A DNA stretch of 23,807 bases, from NCBI GenBank assembly GCA_030039005.1, contig JASHQT010000366.1, positions 1-23,807 of the forward strand, read 5' to 3'. This document shows, piece after piece, positions 6,987-14,805 of this stretch. The DNA comes from Bryobacteraceae bacterium. Its GTDB lineage: Bacteria > Acidobacteriota > Terriglobia > Bryobacterales > Bryobacteraceae. Both the position numbers and the translations under genes were made by a program. The notes beneath the pieces are model-generated. The model had not been told where the DNA came from and did not search any database. It was given only the letters and a program-made list of their open reading frames with translations. Each line of letters opens with the position of its first letter. Position 1 is the stretch's first letter.

Positions 6987-7847
6987 ATGAGGACGCTCGG
7001 CCTAACAACACTTCTGCTTGCCTCTGTTTTGGCCGCTTTGGCCCAGAATCCTGAACAATCCTCCGAAAAGGCGCCCGCGGAAGTGGATGCGGCGTTGCGC
7101 GCGCGAGTGACTCAGTTTTACGGCGATTTTGTAGCGGGCAAGTTCAAAGACGCATATTTACTGGTGGCCGACGATTCTCAGGATACGTTCTTCCAAATGG
7201 GCAAACAACAGTACAAAAGCTGCGAGCTCGACGTAGTCCACTATTCCGGCCACGTCACCAAAGCCGAGGTGGTCACTAAGTGCAAGGGCGATTGGATCGT
7301 CCAGGGTCGCTCGCTTCCAGTGACGTTTCCAATCCGGAGTGACTGGGCGCTGATCGACGGCCAGTGGTATTGGCGTTATGTGAAGCCCACCATGGTGCAG
7401 AGCCCATTCTCGGCGACCGGTTGGGTGCCGGTGCCTCCCCAGGGCAAGGATGGCAGCGCTCCCATCCTGCCTAAGGATTTCGCGGGAGCGGCGCAAGGAA
7501 TTCTATCCAAAGTCTCCGTGGATAAGACATCCGTGCGTTTCAGTTCCAGCCAACCGTCTCAGGAAGTGGTGCACGTTCATAACGACATGCCGGGAGAAGT
7601 ATCGCTCAACTTCCAAGACCCCGCCATTCCGGGCCTGAAAGTCAGGGCGGGAGCGACAAAATTGCAGGCGCACCAACAAACCGACGTGGTGTTCGAATGG
7701 CAGCCGGGCGATGCCGCGAAGACGCTGCCCAATATCACCGTAGCTTTGCGCATAGCGCCCACCAACCAGGTGTTTCCGATTGCCGTAATTTTCAACCGCG
7801 GCGCTGAAAGCGGCAGTCCATCCGCCCCCCAAGCCGCTCAAAAATAG
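6987..7847 (+). CDS. Exported protein of unknown function, possible NTF2-like plus Ig-like domains
   Basis: The 286-aa protein starts with a clear signal peptide ending ALA|QNP near residue 19. Residues ~36-140 (FYGDFVAGKFKDAYLLVADD, later ending WYWRYVKP) resemble the NTF2-like/DUF4440 layout: an N-terminal helical part followed by a curved sheet. Residues ~175-275 alternate beta strands in an Ig-like manner. The C-terminal tail is Gly/Ser/Pro/Gln-rich. I see no catalytic motif. The gene begins 44 nt after the tRNA and has no clear RBS. The next gene follows after 42 nt on the same strand. The domain calls are from secondary-structure-like patterns and are tentative; export is well supported. 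Confidence 0.75.
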   Translation: MRTLGLTTLLLASVLAALAQNPEQSSEKAPAEVDAALRARVTQFYGDFVAGKFKDAYLLVADDSQDTFFQMGKQQYKSCELDVVHYSGHVTKAEVVTKCKGDWIVQGRSLPVTFPIRSDWALIDGQWYWRYVKPTMVQSPFSATGWVPVPPQGKDGSAPILPKDFAGAAQGILSKVSVDKTSVRFSSSQPSQEVVHVHNDMPGEVSLNFQDPAIPGLKVRAGATKLQAHQQTDVVFEWQPGDAAKTLPNITVALRIAPTNQVFPIAVIFNRGAESGSPSAPQAAQK

Positions 7848-7889
7848 CGGCCCTCGCCGTGCAGTATTAATCCCGGAGGACAATCGAGA

Positions 7890-8573
7890 ATGATTGATCG
7901 GGCGCAAAGCGGGAGCAGTGTAAGTGTGGCAGCAACGATACTACCCAGGGGCGGTACGCGACAGCCGCCACAGACTCAAACATTTGCATCAGCATTGTCC
8001 GGGGAACTGAACGGCCAGGATCGCGCTGCCAACCTGACCCCAGGTCCCTCTAGTAACCTGCGCGTGAGCGAAGAGAGTGTCACGCGCCAAGACTCTGGCA
8101 CATCTACTACAGCATCCTCGTCCGCGCAGAATCCCTTTGAAGCCTTGCTATCTGCTTACGATAGCGGAATCTCCTCGGCTGGAACCGCTGCAGGTTCAGC
8201 AGGTTCAGCAGGTTCAGCAGGTTCGGCGGGTTCGACACCTGCTCCTGCTGCAGGAGCCACCCAATCGGCGGAATCGTTCGATGAGGCTTACTGGGCAAGC
8301 CAACCGGCCGCTGTTCAGCAGTTGCAATACGTCAATCCGGAGGATCGACTCGAGCTTGCGACCCAGCTCGCGAACGAGGGCTACAGCATTGACGTTCCCA
8401 TCATGGTCTGGGGTTGGGACCCGGCTACCACCATGGCGACACGCCAGGCCGACGGCTACACCTGGGTTCCATCCGCGCTGCAACAAAATGTGGAGGTCGC
8501 CCCCGGCCTGACATTCAACGGACAATCGTACAATCCCAACAATCCTCCCGCAGGTTCCATCACGGTCACGTAA
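7890..8573 (+). CDS. Low-complexity protein of unknown function with (GSA)n linker
   Basis: The 227-aa ORF has a good RBS, GGAGGA at 7875-7880, 9 nt before the ATG, supporting a real gene. It has no signal peptide or membrane segment. Residues 1-90 are Ser/Thr/Gln-rich and probably disordered. A Gly-Ser-Ala linker follows (residues ~100-116), encoded by 9-nt tandem repeats, then a compact C-terminal part (~125-227) with Trp residues (EAYWASQP, MVWGWDPATT). The disordered N-terminus with a TFASAL-type segment loosely recalls flagellar hook-length or export-associated proteins, but there is no flagellar gene nearby and I would not name it. Its stop lies 5 nt from the stop of the convergent giant secreted-protein gene. 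Confidence 0.7.
   Translation: MIDRAQSGSSVSVAATILPRGGTRQPPQTQTFASALSGELNGQDRAANLTPGPSSNLRVSEESVTRQDSGTSTTASSSAQNPFEALLSAYDSGISSAGTAAGSAGSAGSAGSAGSTPAPAAGATQSAESFDEAYWASQPAAVQQLQYVNPEDRLELATQLANEGYSIDVPIMVWGWDPATTMATRQADGYTWVPSALQQNVEVAPGLTFNGQSYNPNNPPAGSITVT
8192..8236 (+). repeat. 9-nt in-frame tandem repeat, five units
   Basis: Three identical AGGTTCAGC units (8192-8218) are followed by AGGTTCGGC and GGGTTCGAC. They encode the Gly-Ser-Ala linker. Gain or loss of units would change linker length without shifting the frame. Confidence 0.9.
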
Positions 8574-8578
8574 GCCCG

Positions 8579-11500
8579 TTACTGGATCGGAATGTATGTC
8601 GGTTCGGCGTAATGTTTGTTCTTCGCTGCATCTTCCACGAAGAGGCCGATCGGTTGGTAGGGCCCGGTCTGGGTGTTCGTGGGAACGTTCATCGTAATCA
8701 CGTACACGCCGATCAAGCCGGGTGCATACACGGCGGAAAGCAGAGGCACGCCAGCGTTGTTCAGCCCGACAATGACCAAAGTGACGACTGGCTGATCGGA
8801 AACGCCGGCGGTATTGGTTGCAATCGTGGGGATCGCCTGGCCCAGGCCGGTCACATACAGTTGAATATCCTCGCCCCTCTGCGCCGGATTGGTTGGACTA
8901 ACGTAGCTGCCGTCCGGACGCACCGCCACGGCATAAGGCTGGCCGGCGTAAACGGAAGTGAAAACTCCCGGAGCAACCTGTAGCACGGGGACCATCACGG
9001 TTGCGCTGGTTTCGTTGGCGACGCTCACTTGCATCGCAATGGGAGTTCCGGATCCGGGTTGCGCCTGCACTTCCACGGGGACTTGTATCGCGACTTGATC
9101 GACGCCGTTCGTGCTGGCGACGTAATAAATGGGCGCAGGCGTGCCGGCAAACGTGATGGTCACGCCGGAAAACGTCGTGGGGTATTGGCCATTGGTGAGT
9201 GGTGCGGATACGACACCGGTCACACCGTTCAAGATTCCCGTACCGCTGACGAGCGCGATGCCGCCGGGTGAGATGCCACTGTTCGGATTGAAGCTCGCGC
9301 CGTTGACGATGGTGATATTGGCAGGACCGGGCGGTATGACGGTCAGGCTGAAAGTGACAGTGAAGGAAGCCGTTACCGCGGTGACGGTGAGCTGGCCTGG
9401 CGTCGCGCCGGCGGAAACCGTAGTCGAGGCCTGGCCGGCGGCGTTCGTGATGGCTGACGAGGGATTCAAGGTACCCGCACCGGCGGTGACCTGAAAATTC
9501 ACCTGCGCTCCGGCGACGGGATTGCCGCTGGAGTCCACCACCTCCACCGTCAGAGGCGTCCCAAACACGGTGTCAGTAGTGGCCGTCTGCAGGTCGCCGG
9601 CGACTTTTTGAATGCCTGCGCTGGGAATGCTGACGGTCAAGTTGAAGGTTGCGGTGGCGCTGCCGGAAGTGGCGGTCACTTGCGCCACGCCGGCCACGGA
9701 GCCCAGTGTCGCCAAGGCAGAAGCGTTACCGTTGCTGTCCGTTATTCCGATCACGTTGCTGAGCGTGACGGTGCCCGCCGTGACGACTTTCCATGCGACG
9801 GTAGCGCCCGTTACGGTGTTGCCTCCGGAATCGGTGACGTGAACCACCAAAGCGAGAGGCAGTGTTTGGCCCGGATACCCGGTCTGGTTGTTGCCCTGGG
9901 TGATTTGAACGGTACTGGGCGGTCCGGGTATCACGTTGAACGAGATCGGAACCGAGACATGCGTCGCGCCGATCACCGCCACAAAACCTCCCGTACCGAG
10001 CCGCGGCCCAAACGTCAAACCGCAACTGGCCAACCCGTTGGAGTTGCTGAGAGCCACCCCTCCCGGAGCATTGCACGAAACGCTCGGTACGAGGGCCGGA
10101 TTTACGTTGTCATTGAGCGTGAGCGAGATATTCGGTATTCCGACACCGGACGCGGAGATGATTTGCGCCTCCAAGCCATTGGCCAGCGTACTGTCCGCGG
10201 CTTCCGTCAGGGTGGCGCCCGGGGATGGACTCAGCAGTTCCACGGTGGTGGTGTCGTTAGGGTTGTTCGGAACGGCGGTAATGTAGAACGTCACCGAGTT
10301 GGTAGTGGCTGCGCTGGCGGTGACCGTGGTCTGGAAGTAAGACTCGCCAGGCGGGACACTGGTGCTGGCAAAGTCCACGGAGGCGATTCCAGAAGCGTCG
10401 GTATCCACGATTTGCGAGGATGCGCCGCTGCCGCTCACTTGGATTGTTCCACCGCCGGACGGCACCGAAAACGTCACCGGAAGGTTCGCGATAGGGTTGC
10501 CATCGACATCCGTGGCCAAAACCTGAAGCGGAGCTCCATATTGCGCGCCCAATTCGCTGCTGGTGCCTTCCACCATGAGCTGGCCCTGTCCGCCTACGAT
10601 ACTGAGCGTGGGACCCGGGGTCTGGACGGAGGTCGAAATATTTAAGGAGAAGACGGTGCTTAGCGTCCCCGCTGTGGCTGTCACGGTCGCGAGGCCCGAG
10701 GTGTCGGAAGCCGTGAGATACACCATCGCATAGCCGTTTGAGCCGGTGACTGCTGAGGCGGCGGAGAGCGTAGCGGCGGCGCCGCTCGCTTGGAACCCGA
10801 CGGTGACCCCGCTAATCGGGACATTGTTCGTGCCCAGGACCTGCACCACCAAGGGTTCCGACCGGGCATCCGGAAGAACCCCTTGGTTATTACCAAATGT
10901 CAGCAGCGAAACGGGTTGTGACTGCGCCGTCGTCACGGCCGGAACCAAATACGATATCGTCGCAGCCGATACGCCGGAGGTGACAGCGTACTGACCGGTG
11001 ACGCTTTGCGTGGAGGGATTGTACTGGTAGATTGTGCCGCTGGAGAGCAAATACGCCGACTGAACGGCGCTGTGAACTCCCACTGGCACCTCGTTGGTAA
11101 CTGCACCGGACAGCACGCCGCCGGTGAGATTGGGCACGTCGGCGAGCCCGGCGCTGAGCGGGGAGAGAGTGATTACATAAACGCCCTGGCTGGACAGGCC
11201 GAGCAAAGTGTCCGTGCCGGTAAGCAGTAGTGACGTGAGCGGCGGCAGGCCCAGGGATGGTGTGGTGGCGGTGAGGGTCGCCAAAGAAAGGATAATGACG
11301 CTGCTGCTGAACGCGGATTGGTTTGCCGAGGCTGCGTATTGCCCGTCCGGCGTAAACACCAATGGGCCAGGCGTGCCGTCCACCGATATTGTCCCGTTGT
11401 AAGTAGGTTGAAGAGTGATGGGATCCAGTTGGAGAATCTGGCCCGGCAGGCTTACATAGACCAAGCCATTCGGACCGACGCTCACAGCCGTCGCCACCTG

Positions 11501-12055
11501 GGGGAGATTGGCCGTGGCTGTAACTGCGTAGGAAGAGGTGCTGATGGAATTGAGTTGGCTCGCAGAGCCGGTGGTTCCCAAAGCGAAAATCGCGCTGGAA
11601 TCGAGACTGGACGCGATGGCGTAGGTCTTCACCCCGGCTCCCTGACTGACTCCACCCGCGACCAGCGCGTTGCCGGACGCCGTAGAGAACAGATACGTAG
11701 TTCCGGCCGCGACCGCAAGCACTTGGCCGTTCGGAGTCACGACCGCTTGCGTGGCCGCCACAGGCAAATTCGCAACCAAGGTGTCGTTGAGCAGGCTGGT
11801 ACCCGTGGAGACCACGCTATTTTCGGAAGAACTGGCGACTATAAAGAACGTTGAAGCCGCTAAATTGGGGAGAATCGCAAAGGCACCCTGGCCCGCGCTG
11901 AAGGTTCGATAAGTGGTCAGCGGATTAGTGACAAACGCTTGCCCTTCCGCGCTGGAGGATAGCGCCCCCGGCAAGACAAACAGATCTTGAGCCTCCAGCG
12001 AGGCGGTGGAGAACGCAATCCCGAGCGCACAGAGCGCGGACACTCTTTTGAGCAT
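8579..12055 (-). CDS. Giant exported protein: propeller-like N-terminus, Big_1-like domains, Solibacter-type C-terminal domain
   Basis: The 1158-aa protein has a signal peptide (residues 1-22, SLEA|QD). Residues ~24-370 show repeated strand patterns such as LVFTPDGQYAAS and VVTPNGQVLAV, typical of YncE/WD-like beta-propellers. About five bacterial Ig-like (Big_1) domains follow, roughly 378-475, 480-595, 600-708, 712-808 and 812-907; several contain the D..G.P..G..V.F.V motif and T/D..G.A...... strands. The last ~245 residues (from ANITIVNGASF) match my knowledge of the Solibacter C-terminal domain (TIGR03437). Big_1 domains are extracellular spacers or adhesion modules in invasin-type proteins. 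The protein is likely surface-exposed or secreted and may use the nearby T2SS (inference). The ATG at 12055 has GAGG only at a long distance. Domain borders are approximate. Confidence 0.85.
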   Translation of the reverse strand: MLKRVSALCALGIAFSTASLEAQDLFVLPGALSSSAEGQAFVTNPLTTYRTFSAGQGAFAILPNLAASTFFIVASSSENSVVSTGTSLLNDTLVANLPVAATQAVVTPNGQVLAVAAGTTYLFSTASGNALVAGGVSQGAGVKTYAIASSLDSSAIFALGTTGSASQLNSISTSSYAVTATANLPQVATAVSVGPNGLVYVSLPGQILQLDPITLQPTYNGTISVDGTPGPLVFTPDGQYAASANQSAFSSSVIILSLATLTATTPSLGLPPLTSLLLTGTDTLLGLSSQGVYVITLSPLSAGLADVPNLTGGVLSGAVTNEVPVGVHSAVQSAYLLSSGTIYQYNPSTQSVTGQYAVTSGVSAATISYLVPAVTTAQSQPVSLLTFGNNQGVLPDARSEPLVVQVLGTNNVPISGVTVGFQASGAAATLSAASAVTGSNGYAMVYLTASDTSGLATVTATAGTLSTVFSLNISTSVQTPGPTLSIVGGQGQLMVEGTSSELGAQYGAPLQVLATDVDGNPIANLPVTFSVPSGGGTIQVSGSGASSQIVDTDASGIASVDFASTSVPPGESYFQTTVTASAATTNSVTFYITAVPNNPNDTTTVELLSPSPGATLTEAADSTLANGLEAQIISASGVGIPNISLTLNDNVNPALVPSVSCNAPGGVALSNSNGLASCGLTFGPRLGTGGFVAVIGATHVSVPISFNVIPGPPSTVQITQGNNQTGYPGQTLPLALVVHVTDSGGNTVTGATVAWKVVTAGTVTLSNVIGITDSNGNASALATLGSVAGVAQVTATSGSATATFNLTVSIPSAGIQKVAGDLQTATTDTVFGTPLTVEVVDSSGNPVAGAQVNFQVTAGAGTLNPSSAITNAAGQASTTVSAGATPGQLTVTAVTASFTVTFSLTVIPPGPANITIVNGASFNPNSGISPGGIALVSGTGILNGVTGVVSAPLTNGQYPTTFSGVTITFAGTPAPIYYVASTNGVDQVAIQVPVEVQAQPGSGTPIAMQVSVANETSATVMVPVLQVAPGVFTSVYAGQPYAVAVRPDGSYVSPTNPAQRGEDIQLYVTGLGQAIPTIATNTAGVSDQPVVTLVIVGLNNAGVPLLSAVYAPGLIGVYVITMNVPTNTQTGPYQPIGLFVEDAAKNKHYAEPTYIPIQ

Positions 12056-12176
12056 GCCTGACTAGGACCTCGTATGGAATTGAGGACGCGGGAAAAACAG
12101 TAACAGCGTACCACAGATGTTGTGGAAATTAGAGGGGGAAAATCGCACCCAATCGAAATGTTGGGCACGGAAATAG

Positions 12177-12206
12177 AAAAGGGAGGAGCCGAAGCTCCTC
12201 CCTTTT
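12177..12206 (-). terminator. Strong intrinsic terminator with C(UUCG)G loop
   Basis: AAAAGGGAGGAGC (12177-12189) and GCTCCTCCCTTTT (12194-12206) form a perfect 13-bp stem around a 4-nt loop. Read on the minus strand the loop is TTCG closed by C-G, the very stable UUCG tetraloop, and a T-run follows. It lies 20 nt after the stop of the minus-strand gene at 12227. Its symmetry would let it work in both directions. Confidence 0.92.
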
Positions 12207-12226
12207 AGGTCGACTACGTGCTAGAG

Positions 12227-14317
12227 CTAATTGCCTCTGCTTTCGCCCTCGCTGATGGGTGGTAGGCCACGCACCACGCCGGCGTTTGGTCCTGCCGGGT
12301 TGAGCACAATGGCCAGATAGCCTTCCGTGAACTGCCCTGGGGGCGCCAGACCCAAATTGCTGATGAAGGCGTACCCGTGACAGTATTGGAAGTTGGCTTG
12401 AGCGATGATGTACCCGGTGAACCCTGGCGTCGCTGCAATGCCGGCGCCACCGCTGTACAAGTCAAAGATCAACTCTTGACCCGCTGAGATTACTCCGGAA
12501 GTGGCCGCAGGAGGCGCAGCGCCGCCATTGGCCGTGCTCCCGTAGTAGTTGAGCGTGATCGTCCCGGATTGGTTGGCCGTACCGAACGGATCGGCTGTGG
12601 TGTTCGCGATGGCGATACCGGTATCGAATCCGTCTGCGCTACTCACGAATGGGAACAGCAGATCGCAAGCGCAGGACGAGATCGAGTACAGGTTGACCGG
12701 AGAGCCGCTCGGGCCGAAGCGCGGAATCGGCGTGGTCGTAGTAGCGGCCGGGAACACAGTGGTGTTTTGTGGCGAGAAGCTGACGGTGACGGTAGCAGGA
12801 GCAGTGGTAGCTGCCGGAATACCCGTCGCCGTATTGGCGGTGTATGAAACAGCAATCGGCACCGTCAAGCTTTCTTGCACGCTTGGATTCGAGTAGTAGA
12901 TTTCGTAGGTCAGCAAGGCCGACGTACCAGTGGTTGCGATAGCAACCGGACTGGCCGCGGTCGGCACCCCTCCGGCACCCGTCGCCAGGGTGGTTTGCGC
13001 AGTGGCCGTCGTGTATACCTGGAAGAGGCCATTGGAGTAGCCTATCGGTATATTGTTGGAGACAGGGAACGCACCGCCAGAGGAGCCGGTGCCGACTAGC
13101 ACAGCAACTCCGACTGGTATCCCTGGGCCGTAAGCGCCGCTAAGGAACATGAAGCTGGGAGCGTACAGAGTGACGCCGGCGCCTACGCCGGCAACAGCGA
13201 ATTGGAGCCGCGTCCCCCTGTCAGCCAAACCGACCTCCTCTGCCGAGGTTGGCTCAACCACACCGGAGTCAAACGGTGTCAGACCGGACTCGGTATCATA
13301 GTTGACGCCGGGCTCGTTCTGATACGGGAAGGCTGTTAGATCGGGCGCGTAATAGTCGCCGAGGGACAAGCCGTTCTCAACATAATAAAGTTGGTAGAAG
13401 CTTTGGGGTCGCCAGGCGTACGCAAAGCCCTCAGTAACCGTAACGCCAATCCCGTTATCGGTAACAAAGGAACCCGGCGGTGCGAAGGGCGACACCGTGC
13501 CCCACTCGCTCGCGGTGGTAAGGTAGGTGTTCACGCTGTTACAAACCTGGTATGACCCGGGTATCGCCGTTGCGCCAGGAGGCGTCAGGATGCCAGGCTC
13601 GACGGTAGCGACCGTGCCGGTGACATTAACTGAACCGAGGGTGGTGTTTCCGTTCACTGCCACGAGCATCGTGATCTGAGTCGGAACCAGCGTCGACGCC
13701 ACACCGAGCGCGTTAGCATCGCCGCGAATGTTGGTGATGCGGATCACGCGGGTGTACGTGGTGCCCGGAGCATCGATGGGCACACCGGTCCAGGTGATAC
13801 CGTTGGAAAGGGCTTGGACGCCCTGGAATATGTTGTAAAAACCGGCGCCGCCCTTATATGGACCCGCCGCGCCGAAGCCATTTCCCGGACTGGTGATCGC
13901 ACAGTTGGTGCTATTGTCCGCCAGGCACGCGGTCTGGGTGGCTGAGTGGCCGGTCGGAATTGCCGTCAAAGGCGGAAACGTGTCGGCAAGCGGAGGATAC
14001 GGATCGTCGATGAGCATCAGCGCTTCCGAGACGTTGCCTAGCGAGACAATCCGGCTCGTAACGGTGGTGTTGATCGTGATTTGAACGTTCGATTCCGGAA
14101 TCGCACTGCCAGCGGCCGTGGGAGTGCCGCCGGTGCAGTTCAGGACCATGTCACCCACGAGCTCGGCAATTCCCTCCGCACGAACAATGTTGTTAGTGGG
14201 GCTGGGCAAGCAAGAGAACGCGGGATTATTGGATTGCGCGTTGGCTGTGGAGCTACCGATGCCGAGTAGCAGGCCGACGGCCGCAAGCGCTAAAAGCCAT
14301 TTGCGAAAATCTACCAT
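12227..14317 (-). CDS. Large exported protein of unknown function, probably highly expressed
   Basis: The start at 14317 is chosen over an in-frame ATG at 14371 because AAGGAG lies 6 nt upstream and it begins a textbook signal peptide (residues 1-27, cleavage ANA|QSNN). The product is 696 aa. The mature protein is Thr/Ala/Gly/Pro-rich, with many short beta strands and few charges. Near its end (about residues 535-680), CDLLFPFVSS, FDTGIAIANT and GYIIAQANFQYCHGYAF resemble a C-terminal segment I associate with acidobacterial exported proteins; its function is unknown. Two upstream promoter-like sites, a strong RBS and a strong terminator suggest a well-expressed single-gene unit. It lies directly downstream of the T2SS operon on the same strand, so it is a reasonable but unproven substrate candidate. 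Confidence 0.82.
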   Translation of the reverse strand: MVDFRKWLLALAAVGLLLGIGSSTANAQSNNPAFSCLPSPTNNIVRAEGIAELVGDMVLNCTGGTPTAAGSAIPESNVQITINTTVTSRIVSLGNVSEALMLIDDPYPPLADTFPPLTAIPTGHSATQTACLADNSTNCAITSPGNGFGAAGPYKGGAGFYNIFQGVQALSNGITWTGVPIDAPGTTYTRVIRITNIRGDANALGVASTLVPTQITMLVAVNGNTTLGSVNVTGTVATVEPGILTPPGATAIPGSYQVCNSVNTYLTTASEWGTVSPFAPPGSFVTDNGIGVTVTEGFAYAWRPQSFYQLYYVENGLSLGDYYAPDLTAFPYQNEPGVNYDTESGLTPFDSGVVEPTSAEEVGLADRGTRLQFAVAGVGAGVTLYAPSFMFLSGAYGPGIPVGVAVLVGTGSSGGAFPVSNNIPIGYSNGLFQVYTTATAQTTLATGAGGVPTAASPVAIATTGTSALLTYEIYYSNPSVQESLTVPIAVSYTANTATGIPAATTAPATVTVSFSPQNTTVFPAATTTTPIPRFGPSGSPVNLYSISSCACDLLFPFVSSADGFDTGIAIANTTADPFGTANQSGTITLNYYGSTANGGAAPPAATSGVISAGQELIFDLYSGGAGIAATPGFTGYIIAQANFQYCHGYAFISNLGLAPPGQFTEGYLAIVLNPAGPNAGVVRGLPPISEGESRGN

Positions 14318-14595
14318 TTCCTTCTCCTTGTGAAAATCTGAAATTGAATTGATGGAAGTTATCTCTTTCAACCTGAGCCTTCGAGTAGGATCTCGTCATG
14401 AAGATTCTGAATCTCAGCCGACCAAACGGGGCGCGAAGGTGCGCTTGACGCCTGCCGCTGCCTTGCTTGCCCGGTCTCGGTTCATAGTCTCCATTCAGCT
14501 CAACTTGCTTTGGAACTTCTCGTATCTTTTTGTGCTCGCGGGATTCATGCGCCAAAGAATGAATGCCGCCAAACCTGTTCGGACGCAATCAATCA

Positions 14596-14625
14596 TTCAT
14601 AACACTACCTGCCGGAACAAGTCAA
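14596..14625 (-). promoter_or_regulatory. Candidate promoter P2 (proximal) of the 696-aa exported protein gene
   Basis: On the minus strand, TTGACT (14625-14620) and TATGAA (14601-14596) are separated by 18 nt. The -35 matches 5/6 of consensus and the -10 matches 4/6. Confidence 0.5.
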
Positions 14626-14685
14626 GCGTAAATTGTTGATGCGACGACCCGCTGGTCCTTCTACCTCAATCGGCAGCAGCGGTCC

Positions 14686-14715
14686 ATTACATCACAGGCA
14701 TTCTTACCTAGTCAA
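14686..14715 (-). promoter_or_regulatory. Candidate promoter P1 (distal) of the 696-aa exported protein gene
   Basis: On the minus strand, TTGACT (14715-14710) and TGTAAT (14691-14686) are separated by 18 nt; each box matches 5/6 of consensus. It has the same -35 and the same spacing as P2, exactly 90 nt downstream. Confidence 0.5.
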
Positions 14716-14805
14716 AGCTTTACAGCCAACGGTCAATTCTGGGGCTTGAAATGGCAGTACTAGGGGTCGACCAGCGCTGAATCTGAACATTCGTTGGGAA
14801 GACAC

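Larger units (their letters stand above)
14318..14805. other. 488-nt noncoding stretch: promoters and long leader of the 696-aa exported protein
   Basis: I see no credible gene here. ORFs on either strand lack an RBS or protein-like composition. The minus strand holds two promoter-like sites (14596-14625, 14686-14715) and the RBS at 14324-14329. This predicts a leader of roughly 270-360 nt before the ATG at 14317. The leader contains a small palindrome AGATTC-T-GAATCT (14402-14414). I compared it by eye with known riboswitch classes and found no match. No terminator with a T-run was seen after gspD. Confidence 0.6.

Noticed and set aside
8192..8236. CRISPR-like or phase-variation repeat
   Set aside because: The units are adjacent without spacers, so this is not CRISPR. 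The 9-nt unit keeps the frame, so it cannot switch the gene on or off.
9608..10645. 345-aa plus-strand open frame opposite the giant Ig-like protein gene
   Set aside because: It is a shadow of the repetitive GC-rich coding strand: Arg/Gly/His-rich, no RBS, no recognisable domain. The minus-strand gene has a signal peptide and clear domain structure.
14318..14600. Riboswitch in the long leader
   Set aside because: I looked for c-di-GMP-type and other familiar conserved cores and saw none. A covariance-model search would be decisive.
14349..14639. 96-aa plus-strand open frame in the gap upstream of the 696-aa exported protein
   Set aside because: No RBS, and composition unlike the neighbours. 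It overlaps the promoter and leader region of the minus-strand gene.
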